A stretch of DNA of 64,000 nt, from positions 70,199 to 134,198 of the forward strand of contig BDDD01000371.1 in assembly GCA_001972305.1 (NCBI GenBank). The letters are read 5' to 3'. The translations under genes and the position numbers were made by a program. Under the pieces are notes generated by a model. The model did no database searches. It was not told the origin of the DNA and worked only from the letters and a program-made list of their open reading frames with translations. Of the stretch, positions 48,768-60,529 are shown piece after piece (position 1 is the stretch's first letter; each line of letters opens with the position of its first letter). The DNA is from Cephalotus follicularis. Its lineage: Eukaryota > Streptophyta > Magnoliopsida > Oxalidales > Cephalotaceae.

Positions 48768-49923
48768 AGAACACAAACTCTTTTGTTTCCTTCTAGAATA
48801 AGTCTCTTATTCCTTCTAGAAGAAGTCTCCTATTCCTTTTAGACTTCTAATTTACCTTAATCTCATTAAGGATTATTAATCTCATTAATTATAATTAGGA
48901 AACAATTATCCTAATTATTTCTCTTATAATGTGTTGAAAATATCAGTCTGCATTGTGTGTGATCCTAAGGGTTCACCATTATTCTGGCCGTAGGATTAAA
49001 TCGTGACACTCACAATTATCAAATTAAATATTTATTATCACATAAAAATATTCTCTCGAATTTTTTGATTTAAAACTGTTTTAATTCTTTTCTTCCAAGA
49101 TTAATTATCAACTTAATCTCGGGCATCCTACAGGTCGACATCAACATCTAGCAATGCATAACGACCCCTAGGTAATATGAATTATATGCGAACCACGATT
49201 TGCAACTACATGCACGTATAGTCCTTCCACTGACAATGCACTGATTAAATCTAGGGTGCGGAATATGTCAGACCCCAATAATTTAATCTTTAGCTCGTGA
49301 CTATCTTTCGTCAGCCTAAATAAATATCACACTCTTGATATCATCGCTAGCCTAGCCAAGCGCTTACTTGCTAACAAAAATCATCCTGAGCATAATCTTC
49401 TTTTACTAGAAGCAATGGATTCATTATTGCGCGTTCACATGCCTCCATACATAAACGTACTATGTCCAACAAATGTCTTTATATACTTCATTGAATATGT
49501 ATTTAAGCACAATCAAAACACTACACCCTATGCAAAAGACATCCAGTGGCGCCTCATGTCCAAGGACCACATGCACTGCTGTAAAAATAGAATTATGTCT
49601 GACATGTAAGTAAAACTCCATACAGATATTCTATCAACGGTCACCTTCAGTGAACTCGTTAAACGAGCACCCACGTAGGTGTCATAGTATCGTCCATGCG
49701 AGTGAGTGTGAGATCAGTCACCCTCTGCTTACTGATCTGACAGTACGTTTTGATCTATCCAAATTGATCATGCCCTGAGTGTCAATCTTATGACCAGGAA
49801 GATTCGAAATAAAGTATGCAAAGATTCCAACTCTCACATATTGATCTCATCATGAACTTGGTTCTCTAACTTTATTCCAGGACATTCATTTATTATTATT
49901 AATTATGTATTAAAGAAATGAAC
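48768..49923 (-). mobile_element. Copia C0 LTR, other part, and adjoining non-coding DNA
   Basis: Continues the copia LTR cut by G1 at agaac. AT-rich, non-coding, with ATTAATCTCATTAATTATAATTAG-like inverted words near 48880. The outer LTR boundary is not certain: CCAACA at 49466-49471 (minus TGTTGG, the inverse of the other end) is one candidate, the region near 49.9 kb another. Small ORFs here are not recognisable. Confidence 0.5.
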
Positions 49924-50770
49924 TCATAGCCATTGATAAAACATAAACATCTTTATTGAATTTATAAATCGTTTCATATAAGATAGAGTAAATACAAGCT
50001 CGACACTGGCTTGTAGGACTTTATCTCTAACATCATCTACTTGAACCGGTCTAGGTAGGTCCTCAATTTGTGATGCTTGTGATTTCTCTTCAAGCCCTAC
50101 TTTGCTCCCACTGCTTCCTTCTAATAGGAATTCCTTCTCAAGGAAAGCATCATGCCTTGAAACAAAGACATTTCCCTTGTGAGGGGAGTAGAAATAATAC
50201 CCTTTTGTTTCTTTAGGGTATCCCACAAATTTACATTATATGGACCTAGGCTGTAACTTATTTGCTACTAACTGCCTAACATAAGCAGAACAACCCCAAA
50301 TTTTTAAGAAACCAAAATTTGGTTTCTTGCCTGTCCACATAGAATATGGTGTCTTGGGTGCAGATTTTGTTGGTACCAAGTTCAACACATGAACTGCAGT
50401 AAGGCATAGCGCCAGAAAGACAATGGAAGTTTTGCATCACTCATCATGTTGCGTACCATGTCAATCAAGGTACGGTTCCTCCTCTCGGATACACCATTAT
50501 GTTGCGGTGTACCCGAAGGTGTCCACTGAGAGACAATCCAATTATCTCTGAGATAATCTAAGAATTCGGTGGACAGGTACTCTCCACCATGATCTGATCG
50601 TAAGGTTTTCAGACATTTCCCTGTCTGTTTCTCTAATTCTAATCTGTAGTCTTTGAACTTTTCAAAGGCTTCAGATTTGTGCCTCATGAGAAACAAATAA
50701 CCAAACCGCGAATAATCATTGGTAAAGGTTATGAAGTAGGGACAACCTCCTGTAGCTAGAACTGTTGCAG
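49924..50770 (-). pseudogene. C1 copia integrase core remnant
   Basis: Ty1/copia integrase: GGCPYFITFTNDYSRFGYLF, LRSDHGGEYLSTEFLDYL, TPSGTPQHNGVSERRNRTLI (the second D and E blocks), and further downstream GYPKETKGYYFYSPHKGNVF and VSRHDAFLEKEF, the linker that precedes RT. No RT domain is recognisable beyond it. Fossil. Confidence 0.85.
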
Positions 50771-53150
50771 TGTTAGATTGGGGTGTCCCTGCAAGCCACG
50801 AGGAGGCTGCAACCATATGTAATTAACATATGATACACTCTTGAATCGTACATTGTTAGTTCCATTCATGTTCTATTGTGCTTATTTAGTAACAATTGGC
50901 ATTTGCTATATGTATTATCCCAAACCGTCTCTACGAATCAGTTGATCATCAAGTTAACTGAATACACATATAGCGCCCTATCGCTCGAGGGGTTGGATCT
51001 CGTGCCGAGAGGTTATGAGAATGAGATCCTTACTCCCTTTTGACAAAAGTTCAAAGTCATAGGTTCACTTTCTTAGGGAAATTGATGAACCACAAAGACT
51101 TTCCGTGTTATGCTTCCTCTGAATGATACAGGAGGATGGATTATCTCATTGCCATTTGGGTTTACCCTAAAGCTAATGCGGGGTGCATGCTGGAGGCATG
51201 ACACTGAACTGACCCACCATAGGAAACCTATTTAGAGAGTCAACACATTTGTCAATAGGATTCCTATCGTCTCATTAGTGTATAGCAAAAAGGTGGCTAG
51301 TCGGCCATACATGACCTGCGTTGTGTCCTTAGACCTGAGAGGCTGGCATGCATTGTGTAGTAACTGCTTGGCTTTGATTTTCGCCTTCCACAGCACTTGC
51401 CACATGTTTGCAAAATGGTTGTCTTTAGGCCTTGTAGAAGCTACACCGACATGTATGGGCGAGGGCGTAATATGTGATCGTCACACCTGTGTCGAGGGTT
51501 ATAGGCTCTATAACATCTGTGACCATTGAAGACTTAAAGTCCCGGTAGGGCACTTGGGATATTGGAAACAAGCGGTTTCCTAGTCCGTGGTTAGAACCGA
51601 GTATGACGAGGGATATATGGCATATAAACCGATGACAATGATAAAGCACTGGGGAACCGGCTAACGATTGATAAACATGGAACTTCGGTCCGTGGATCCG
51701 GGGGTGATTTGGAGATCACACCGGGACTATTAGTAGGATAGTCGTACCAGAACTTTGGGATGTTCTAAGAAATTTATCATTGTACCGGAATTCCAACAGG
51801 CTTTCAGGTCCCGCCTTATTTTGGAACATGTTGATATGTCGGGAGACATGTCATTTAGTGAGAGCATATCATCTAAGAGAGATGTTACTTTGCTAGTGAG
51901 GATTTTATTTGTTGAACATATCATTTATTTAGAAATGAGTTCAAGCATCACCATAATAGAATGTTCTGAGGAAAGAGTTGTTTGTTTCCACTAACAAGTG
52001 CATTGGGAATTTGTTGGGAGAGAGAGATTATAGGCTTAGGGCTTATTGAGCATGGGATTCATCATCCATCATGGGCCAAAATTTGGGCCTTTCCAGTGCC
52101 TATGAGTGGCCGTCCCAATGTGTGCACAAAATGGCCCAAATGTAAATATGCATAGCATACTTATGTTGACTAGTTCAACTTTGTGTTTAACACACTTCTT
52201 GGGCCGAATTTTTTGGCTTCCTTTTACCTTGTATTTGGCCGTCCTTTAGGTGCAAAAAGGGAGAGAAAAACATGTTAAATGTTGTGCTTGAACGGCAAGC
52301 AAAGTAGAGTTCAAAAGTCATATAAGGATATTTAATACATGACTCAAGACTTTACACACTTCACTCTTCATTCTCTCTTGTTAAACCCATGGAATGCTCT
52401 CTCTCTTTCTCTCTTCTCTTTATCTTCTTCTTGTTGTGTCTATGTCTTCCATGGGAGGACATGGCTTGAGCTTTAAGCTCTTGAAGAGAGAAGAACAAAA
52501 CAACTTCCTTTCACCCTCCATAATCACTTTAGGTGGAGGTTGTTTGTGTTTTTCATTCAACCTTTACTTGGAGTGATCTCTAGTTTACGTAAACACTTTG
52601 TAGCCTTCACGCCTTCATAGAAGTTGCTGCTGTGGAGTAGAGGAACCCCTTTTGTGAAGACAAAAGGCTTGGATCAAAGGTAGAGGGAGCACTTGAAGGA
52701 AGGAATATAAGACGTAGGTAATGGTTCCTTATCTTCTATTTTTTTCATTGTTTTGTGGGCTGAAATTTTGGGTTTTGGGCTAGGGTTTGTAACTGTAGTC
52801 GAACCCTAATATCTCTTTGAGAAATCCCTAAGGGTTTTCGATGTTAGAGTTTTGGGTTTTGGGAGGTTATGGTGCTAGGGTTTTGTGTGTAACCCTAGTC
52901 CATGTAATTGATGAAATTGAAAGGGTTAATGAATTCCCTTTCCTCCAAATCTGAACCCTACATTGCTTGGAATGTTAAAATGGTTCATCTGAAAGCTACA
53001 TTAGTGATCCTAGGACCTAATGGTTCAATTATGGGCATAGGTTTTTAGGAAGTCTCATTGCTTTGAGACTTTATGAATGAAAAATTTTAAAATGTAACCT
53101 AGACACCTAATGTCCATAAATGGATCTTTTCGCATAGAGCCTTTCCAACA
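50771..53150 (+). mobile_element. D, long copia-associated solo LTR inserted in C1 integrase
   Basis: Starts TGTTAGATTGGGGTGTCCCT and ends near TTTCCAACA; homologous throughout to LTR E (55054-57715) but in opposite orientation. C1 integrase reads up to it on both sides (53151 and 50770). No clean target duplication seen. Contains several AGGGTTT/AACCCTA words and, near 52315-52400, CATATAAGG then a CTCTCTCTTTCTC leader-like stretch. No coding sequence. Confidence 0.8.
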
Positions 53151-53432
53151 CATAAGACCACAGACATCAGAATGAACGAGTCCTAACTATTCTGCAAATC
53201 TCTCCCCTTGCCTTGTAAAGGGTGATTTTGTCATTTTACCCTTCTGGCAGGGTCCACAGGTTGGATATGTTTCAAAATGAGTAATACCGAAATATCCCTC
53301 ATCAACCAACCTCTGGACTCTCTTTTCGCCTACATGACCAAGTCTGCAATGCCAAAGGCAGGTATGGTTGAAATTATCTCTCTTTCTTTTATTGTCTTTT
53401 TGCATATTGAAAACAATCTCATGCTTACTCAA
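53151..53432 (-). pseudogene. C1 copia integrase zinc finger remnant
   Basis: HHCC-type GAG_pre-integrase region: CLWHCRLGHVGEKRVQRLV, then THFETYPTCGPCQKGKMTKS, running into LGLVHSDVCG, the start of the integrase core. Fossil. Confidence 0.85.
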
Positions 53433-53689
53433 TATATATAAACCATCACTAAGGAAACATTTTACATATCATCAAAATAGTACAACATTTGTCTTTGATT
53501 ACAACTTGAAAACCCTCGGCGTCTAACGCCGAAATTGATATAATATTTCACAAAATGTGAGGTGAATAAATGCAATGTTTGAGCACAAAGTTATGCCCCG
53601 AAGGCAACAAAATACAAACTGGTCCTACAGCTATGGCTTCCACCACCAAGCCATCTGTAAGCCGTAGATCTCTCTCACCCTTCTCAAGG

Positions 53690-54010
53690 TTTCTTTGTCC
53701 ATGAGGACCTGCAAGTTAGAACATATGTGAGTACCACATCCACTGTCTAAAATCTAGGAAGAAGAATCAGGGATATACATATTCACCTCTATAAAAGACA
53801 AATAAGGCATACCATTGCCAATTGAATTTAGGAACGCTACGCAGTTCCTCTTCCTGTGCCCCGGCGTCCCACAGTAGAAACCTGGTCCCTTAGCTAAGGG
53901 CTGAGAAGTAGATGCCTCAGTAGCTGGAGCTAGTGTAACTTTAGCTGGTGCAGCTACAGCTTGTTGCCTTGCTTACCTTGGCGGCCTGGCTGCCCCGAAC
54001 TTGCAGGCTA
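53690..54010 (-). pseudogene. C1 copia zinc knuckle and protease remnant
   Basis: Minus strand gives FYCGTPGHRKRNC (~53838-53880), a copia zinc knuckle, and ILDSGCGTHIC (~53728-53760), the copia protease active-site region. Short and broken. Confidence 0.75.
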
Positions 54011-54712
54011 CTAGTTGTGGTGGCATGCCCCATGCTTAGCCTTCCCCTTTGTAGAGGTAGACTTGCCCTTCCTCTTGGGCCTACGGGACTGTCCTACCAC
54101 CACAACGGCCTCTTTGCCCTTATGCATGTTCACCTCTGCCTCCCTCAGCATGTTTAGGAGATCAACTAGAGAGGTTGTTATACTATTCATGTTAAAATTG
54201 GTGATGAAACCAGAGAAGGATGGTGGAAGTGAATGAAGGATCTGGTTTATACTCAATTTGGCATCCTGAATGATGCCAAGAGCTGCAAGACATTCAATCG
54301 CATTGATCATCTTGAGCAGATGATCATTAATGGAAGATCCTTCAGCCATTTTTGTGCCATATAGCTTAGAAGTGAGCTAGAACCGAGCATTCATACTATT
54401 TTCTCCGTATAGCTCAGGGAGGTGTAGGAGAATATCCCTAGAGTCTCGTATCGAGTCATGCTGGACTTGTAGGGCATTGTTCATCGATCCCATTAGGTAG
54501 CATTTGAATTTCTTGTCATCTGCTACCCATTTCTTATATATGGCATGATCCTCAAGTGAGGCATCTTCAGCAGGTAATGTAGGCATTGGGGCCTCTAGGA
54601 CATAATCTATGTCCTCATAACTCAAAACTATTTTGACGTTCTGCAGCCAGTCCACATAATTAGGACCTGTCAGTTGATTCTTCTCAAGAATAGCAGTGAG
54701 AGGGTTTGTCAT
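54011..54712 (-). pseudogene. C1 copia gag remnant
   Basis: Begins MTNPLTAILEKNQLTGPNYV at 54712 (UBN2-type copia gag with NYVDWLQNVKIVL), continues with MAEGSSINDHLLKMINAIEC and a basic tail KGKSTSTKGKAKHG before the zinc knuckle. Fossil in two main frames. Confidence 0.9.
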
Positions 54713-55053
54713 TTGCGATGTCTACAGATATAAAAAAAAGAAGAAAATAATTAGTAAAGCAGAAAAATCAATTTAGATGTCTAAAACCATAAAGTTTTGG
54801 TCTTTAAACTTTACTTAACCTCCACCTGTTTTGCGTGAATCCTATAACCCTCATCATATGGGAGACGAGAAACACATGTCCAAATCTCATGGATCTTTGT
54901 TTCCATGTGGGGATCGACGTCCCACAACATGTCAACCATAACCTTGAGTGTGCTCAACAAGTCATGGAAAACCTTGTGGTTAGGAAAACTTTTGCCGATT
55001 GTGTAATAACACAACCCCCGATCATTTTGTTTTCCTCTAGATACATATGACCT
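54713..55053 (-). other. C1 5' leader between LTR E and gag
   Basis: About 340 non-coding bases. A degenerate primer-binding-site-like string (minus ATGTATCTAGAG) follows the LTR end. A 67-codon minus-strand ORF (54811-55014) matches nothing I know and sits in leader sequence. Confidence 0.55.
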
Positions 55054-57715
55054 TGACGTTTAAAGGCTCTAAAAGAATACGAACATTTAGGGACTTAAGG
55101 GTTAGGGTTGGATTTCAAAAAAAATTCCAAGATTCTATAAATGCCCAATCAATGGCATACACTAAGACTAAGTCCGTAATCGTCCCGTCATGTCCTAAGA
55201 TCACTAATTAGGGTGTCAATTGAACCATAGGATCATTCCAAGCATTTAGGGGTTCGACATTAGGATAGGGTTTCACTAACCCTAAAATTGGTCGCTCTAA
55301 AATTACATTAAAGTTACATACCAAAACCCTAATGTAATACTCCCAATCCTGGAACCCTAAAGATCAAAACCCTTAGGGTTGGCTGAGGTTCTAATAAAGG
55401 AACAAGAGAGCATGACAAGGGTTGAAAACCCGAGCCCTAAACCCTAAACACAAACCAAACAACAACACCTAGATTTTGTATCTCCCAAAAAACAGCATTA
55501 GGGTAACAAGCAAATTACCCTAACATATGAAGGCTCCACCTAAACCCTAACCTAGCATAACCCTTACGGTTAACTAGGGTACCAAACCTGCACAAAATGG
55601 GCAATCCCAGCCCTCAAACCCAAGATATACTACACACAAAAACCATCAACAATAAAGAGGATGTTTAGAAATATTACCTAGTTCTTTGCTATCCACTTTG
55701 AGTGTTCTCTCAAACCATGAACCGAGGCTTTTGTCTTCACAAAAGATGATCCCACTCACCAAGGTAGAAACTATTGTGAAGGCTAAAAGTGTTTAAGTGT
55801 ATACCCTAAACTAGTCTCCAAGAGAAGTAGTGATATAGACCATGGAAGAATATATATCCACCTATCAAGAAGTTGGAGGGTGAAAGAATGGTTGTTTGTT
55901 CTTTCTTTCTCAAGGAACTTGAAGCTCATTGAATGACTTCTAATGGTGAAGATTTACACTGCTTGGAGAGAAAGAAAATATGGAGAGAGCATATGGGTGA
56001 GGGAGTTAGAAAAAGCGAGAATACCAAGTGTGTTAAGGAAGCTTAACATATAAATATCTAAAGCATGAGTCACCAAAACCAAATTCTCCTTTAAGGCTAT
56101 TATGACTCATCTTTTCCTCACATTTATCCTCAATATGGACGGCAACAAAAGCCTCAAATGGCACCGGGTGATGCCTTGCGTCAGCCTAAATTCATATGAC
56201 AATTCATGTTTGAATAGTCAACAATTGTATGCTAGATATTTTGCATTTGGGTTAAGGAATTAACATGTAAGAATGACTAACAACTTTAATCCATGTTAAG
56301 CCATTTCGGCCAGCCCAATTAGAGGCATTTTAAGGCCAAAAATTCGGCCCATTTGGAATGGATCCTAAGCCCAATTAGCTCTATCCACTTGTAAATGCCC
56401 AATGCACTTATAAGTTAACAAACAACCCTTTGCACAGAATATTCTATTATGGTGATGCTCAAGTTCACTTATATGAAAACGATACTCAGCAAATAAAATT
56501 CTCACTAGCAAAGTAGCATCTCCCATATTCTAATTTGTCACTAAATGACATGTATCCCACACACGTCAACCTATTCCAAAATCAGGCGGGACCCGAAAGC
56601 CCGATTGGATCCTAGTACTAAGATAAATTTCCCAAAACATCCCAAAGTTCTGGTATGACCATCCCAATGGTCTTTCAAGTATCTAAATAGCCTCCATGTG
56701 ATATCCAATCACCCCCCGAATTCCTGGTTTAAAATCCCACGTCTATCTTACATTAGTCGGATAACCAGTACTTTATCTTGCCTTCGGTTTATATGTCGTG
56801 TATCCCTCGTCATACTTGACTCTGACCACATACTAGGGTTTGGATATATGTCAACCCTAGGTAATACTGGGATAACTATGAATCCATGTGAGCACTAAGA
56901 CTATCGACAAACCTCCCCAGAAACCCCGTTTCCAGTCTGTCTATGCCTGACAAAGTCTTAAGTTTACAAAGGACAATAGATATTATAGAGCCGATCACCC
57001 TACATACTGGTGTGACGATCCCTTGTTGCGCACTCGCCCATACATCTCAATACATCTTCCACAAGTCCGAAAGACAACCCTTTTTCTATCACGTGGCTAG
57101 TGCTGGGGAAGGCAAAAATCAAACCCAAATGGTTACAACACAATGCATGCCAGTTGCTCAGGTCTGAGGAAACAACGCGGGTCTTAAAGTACCCACTAGC
57201 CACTACTGACTAAACACTATCGAGACTATAGGAATCCTATTGACACAGGTATGTCTATCCAAATAGGTTTCCTATGGTGGGTCAGTTCAGTGTCATACTC
57301 TCTAGCACGCACCCCGTATCAACTTTAGGGTAAACCCAAATGGCAATGAGAGAATCCATCCCCCACTAACTCGGAAGCAAGCATAACACGGCAAGTCTAT
57401 CCGGTTCATCAATTGCACTTAGAAAGTGAACCTATGACTTGGAACATTTTGTCATAAGGGAGTAAGGATCTCATTCTCATAACCTCCCAGGCACGAGATC
57501 CAACCCTTTATGGATAGGGTAGTATATGTGTATTCATTTAATATTTCAATTAATCTGATTGCATAGTTATGGTTGGGAAAATACATATAGTAAATGCCAT
57601 TTAAGATATAATATGCACATTAAAAATGAATAGAACTCAGAATGTTATAAATAAAGAGTGTATATTTACAAGTACAAAGCAACCTCATGGCATGATGGGA
57701 CACCTCTATCTAACA
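55054..57715 (-). mobile_element. E, long copia LTR lying between C2 and C1
   Basis: On the minus strand runs TGTTAGATAGAGG (57715) to ..TTTAAACGTCA (55054), 2662 bp. It has a PPT and RNase H on its upstream side (C2) and a leader and gag on its downstream side (C1). Homologous to D in inverted orientation. Contains several telobox words AAACCCTAA (about 55323, 55440, 55551 on the plus strand). No coding sequence. Confidence 0.8.
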
Positions 57716-57725
57716 ATCTCCCACT
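57716..57725 (-). other. C2 polypurine tract
   Basis: Minus strand AAGTGGGAGAT next to the LTR start TGTTAGATAG, as usual in copia elements. Confidence 0.8.
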
Positions 57726-58485
57726 TGACCCTCAAGCCATGAAGACCTATAGCCTAAACCCATAGTACTTCTATGCCCCTTGAGTACTGAACTGCTAATG
57801 GCCTTGGTCAGTGGGTCGGCTAAATTTGCCTCCGTGGAAAATCTCTCTAGGGTGATATCTCCATTGTCAATGATCTCTATGATCAAGTGATACCGTTGTT
57901 GTATATGTTTAGAGTGGTGGTGAGACTTGTGGTCCTTGGCTTGTACAACGACCCCATCGTTGTTGCAGCACACCACAACTGGACGGGCGATGGATGGAAC
58001 CACATCGAGTTCAGTACTGAACTTTCACATCCAAACATCTTCCTTTGCAGCATCAGAAGCTGCAATATACTCTGCTTCAGTTGTGGACTCTGCAGTTGTC
58101 TCCTACTTTGAACTCCTCCAGGTTATAGCACCTCCGTTCAGGACGAATACGAATCCCAAAACCGATTTGTGATCATCCGGATCACTGTTAAAACTATAGT
58201 CTGTATAGCCTCAAGTCTTTACTCACCGTCTCCTGCATATGTCAAGAAGGTATCCCGAGTCCTTCTCAGGTATTTCAGAATCCCCTTGACAATTTCCCAG
58301 CGCTTCACACCTGGATCGGACTAAAATTGACTAGCCATCTCTAAGGAATAGGCGACGTCAGGCCTAGTACATATCATGGCATACATAATGAAGCCTACAT
58401 CCAAAGCATAAGGCTGCCTACTCATGCGTATCCTCTCCTCTGAAGTCTGTGGAGACATCCTCTTGGAGAGGTGAATTCCTTGACT
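57726..58485 (-). pseudogene. C2 copia RT end and RNase H remnant
   Basis: Minus strand: SKRMSPQTSEERIRMSRQPY and IMYAMICTRPDVAYSLEMAS (58321-58480), the C-terminal end of copia RT, then RNase H ending with HSKHIQQRYHLIIEIIDNGD and STEANLADPLTKAI (57760-57900). Cut at 58485 by element F. Fossil. Confidence 0.85.
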
Positions 58486-58987
58486 TGTAACGCCCCATAC
58501 CCCGAGGGTCAACCCCAAGGCTTGACACGTTAAAACTGTGCAATCCCATATTCACTTTTCCAACAACCAGCATAGGTAAAACATTTAAAATATAATTATG
58601 CTTGTGGGAAAGCTCCAATAAAATTATACTTGCGTGGATAAAACCCAATGCTTACAATATTGTTCAAAGTCAAGATCTGTCATAATCCGGCAGGTCATAA
58701 AACAATATACAATTTCATTTTATTACTCTTGGGTCGTCGGACTGCATTAGAGGAGAAGACTTATTCAGCTACTTTAATCCTCTGTTTGTTGTGAAGCTCC
58801 ACCTGTACCTGACCCATTATCAAGAATGGGTCAACAACCACTGTTGTGTAGGAACTCCTACATGCATGTGTGTGTGTATACAAGTGTAGCCGGTGTATAA
58901 ATTATAAGAGATGCATGCAAGATAGTAACCGTCATGTACAGTTGTCCATATCATTCCAAACCATCCTTAACAGTTGCTTAAATTTCT

Positions 58988-59165
58988 CCTCGGCTTCCTT
59001 TGCTTAAGGAGGAGCAATTAGGCACTCCAGACGTTATAGGCAGAGGAAAATCGAGATGAATACAATAATTTCATTATAAGGTAGACAGGGTTTCTCAGCT
59101 TCTTTGCTTAAGGAAGAGCAAGTACGCACTCTAGGCGTTGTAGTCAGAGGATAGGAAAGCTACAC
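58988..59165. repeat. ~107 bp tandem duplication in F LTR
   Basis: CTCGGCTTCCTTTGCTTAAGG at ~58989 and CTCAGCTTCTTTGCTTAAGG at ~59095, each followed by AGAGCAA..GCACTC..GCGTT-like blocks and AGAGGA. Confidence 0.75.
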
Positions 59166-59236
59166 TAGAGTATGAATTTAGTCATACCTCAAAAATTAGC
59201 CTTACACTATACAGTAACATTCATTTAACATTTATG

Positions 59237-59390
59237 GCTCATCTCGAATGGTGATCCTTTAGGCTCATCTCAATCGTTGATCCCCGTGGGCTAGCTACCT
59301 CGATGACTCCTGGTTCATCTCGGCTGGTGACCCATTGGTTCATCTTGAGTGATAGCCTTACTGATTCATCTCAATTGGTGACCCAATGCA
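59237..59390. repeat. 25 bp minisatellite in F LTR, six units
   Basis: Units of the type GGTTCATCTCGNNTGGTGAC start at 59237, 59262, 59288 (diverged), 59312, 59337 and 59363, every 24-26 bases. Confidence 0.8.
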
Positions 59391-59557
59391 TTACGCATTA
59401 ACATTAAACATTACATTACACATTAATATTTAACACTCTATTTCCTTAAAGAGGTCTGCCTACTTTACATTTAGTCTGCCTTACGGGATATTAGCTAATT
59501 CATTCTCTGGTCTTATAGGAAGGTCAACTCAGTAAGAGGGAGTTAGACAAGCTCTGA

Positions 59558-59878
59558 CCCATGCTCTGGCATGCTCGGACGCATGCTCAGATGTTCTCAG
59601 GCTCGTGCTTTGGCATGCTCGAACACATACCTTGGCATGCTCGAGCGCATGCTCGGGTATGCTCGAGCTCATGCTTTGGCATGCTCGGGCGCATGCTCAG
59701 GTATGCTCGGGCTTGTGCTTTGGCATGCTCGGACGCATACTCAGGGTATTCTCGGGCTTGTGCTTTGGCTTAGTAAGATGCATGGTCTAGCATGCTTGGA
59801 TGCATGCTTTGGCCTACTCAACCGCATGGTCTGGCATGCTTGGATGCATGCTTTGGCCTGGTCGGACGCATCACTAAC
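59558..59878. repeat. 44 bp minisatellite in F LTR, about seven units
   Basis: Units contain GGCATGCTCGGACGCATGCT and end GTGCTTTGG. Starts of the GCATGCTCG-type block fall near 59570, 59636, 59680, 59723, 59768 and 59812. The palindrome GCATGC recurs in nearly every unit. Confidence 0.85.
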
Positions 59879-60502
59879 CATCTAAGTTCTAAGGGGTCAT
59901 TATTCACTTAATTCAATAACTATAGGTTCCAGGGAACGATTATAGACATTTCACTCTTCCATTTCCTATTTCATTCATTCTCTTAACTAACCAACAATAA
60001 CACATACATTCATAAAATTGCTATGAAGTGCTGGTAGGAGATCCTACCTCAAAACAGTCGAATCTCGATTTACACTTCCTTTCCTTGGTTAGACAAGAAC
60101 AATTGATTTTCTTTCCTCAAGCTAAGCTCCTTCCTTCACTGTTTCTCCTTTCGCTTCCTCGTGTTTCTCTCTCCATGGCTCTCTCGTGGTTGGAAGTGAG
60201 GGGATTAAATCAGGAGTGGAAAGGGGAGACAAGAACTCTATAGACAATGACAATCTCTTGTCTCTTTCTCTCCAAATTGGCAATAACCATCCCCACACTC
60301 ACCACTTTCTCTTTTATAGCTGGAATGGAAGACTCTAGAATTCGTTGGACACTTGCTGCCATTTTTAATTGCTGGGCTGAAGATTTGGCGCAGTCGGCCC
60401 AACTCCCCCTTTTTCCTTTTAACCAATACTCGGCCCAATACCCTAGGAACCATTTCCAAGCCCAATACCATTCTTCCATTATAATATTTTTGGGGTGTTA
60501 CA

Positions 60503-60518
60503 ATCCTCCCCCATTAAA
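60503..60518 (-). other. F polypurine tract
   Basis: Minus strand TTTAATGGGGGAGGAT adjacent to the LTR start TGTAACACCCC at 60502. Confidence 0.85.
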
Positions 60519-60529
60519 GGAATCTCATC

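Larger units (their letters stand above)
58486..60502 (-). mobile_element. F 3' LTR
   Basis: Plus strand TGTAACGCCCCATACC..TTTTTGGGGTGTTACA. Its middle is made of three different tandem arrays: a ~107-bp duplication (58988-59165), a 25-bp unit (59237-59390) and a 44-bp unit (59558-59878). No GTCGAC palindrome array was seen. ORFs 59561-59885 are read-outs of the 44-bp array, and those at 60028-60624 are not recognisable. Confidence 0.85.

Noticed and set aside
54811-55014. 67-codon ORF upstream of copia gag
   Set aside because: Lies in the leader between LTR E and gag; no similarity recognised, probably chance.
55431-55450. CCCTAAACCCTAAAC as an interstitial telomere
   Set aside because: Only two units in tandem; better read as telobox words in an LTR.
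59561-59885. Cys/His/Ala-rich ORFs of 61-104 codons in three frames
   Set aside because: Products of the 44-bp minisatellite in element F's LTR.
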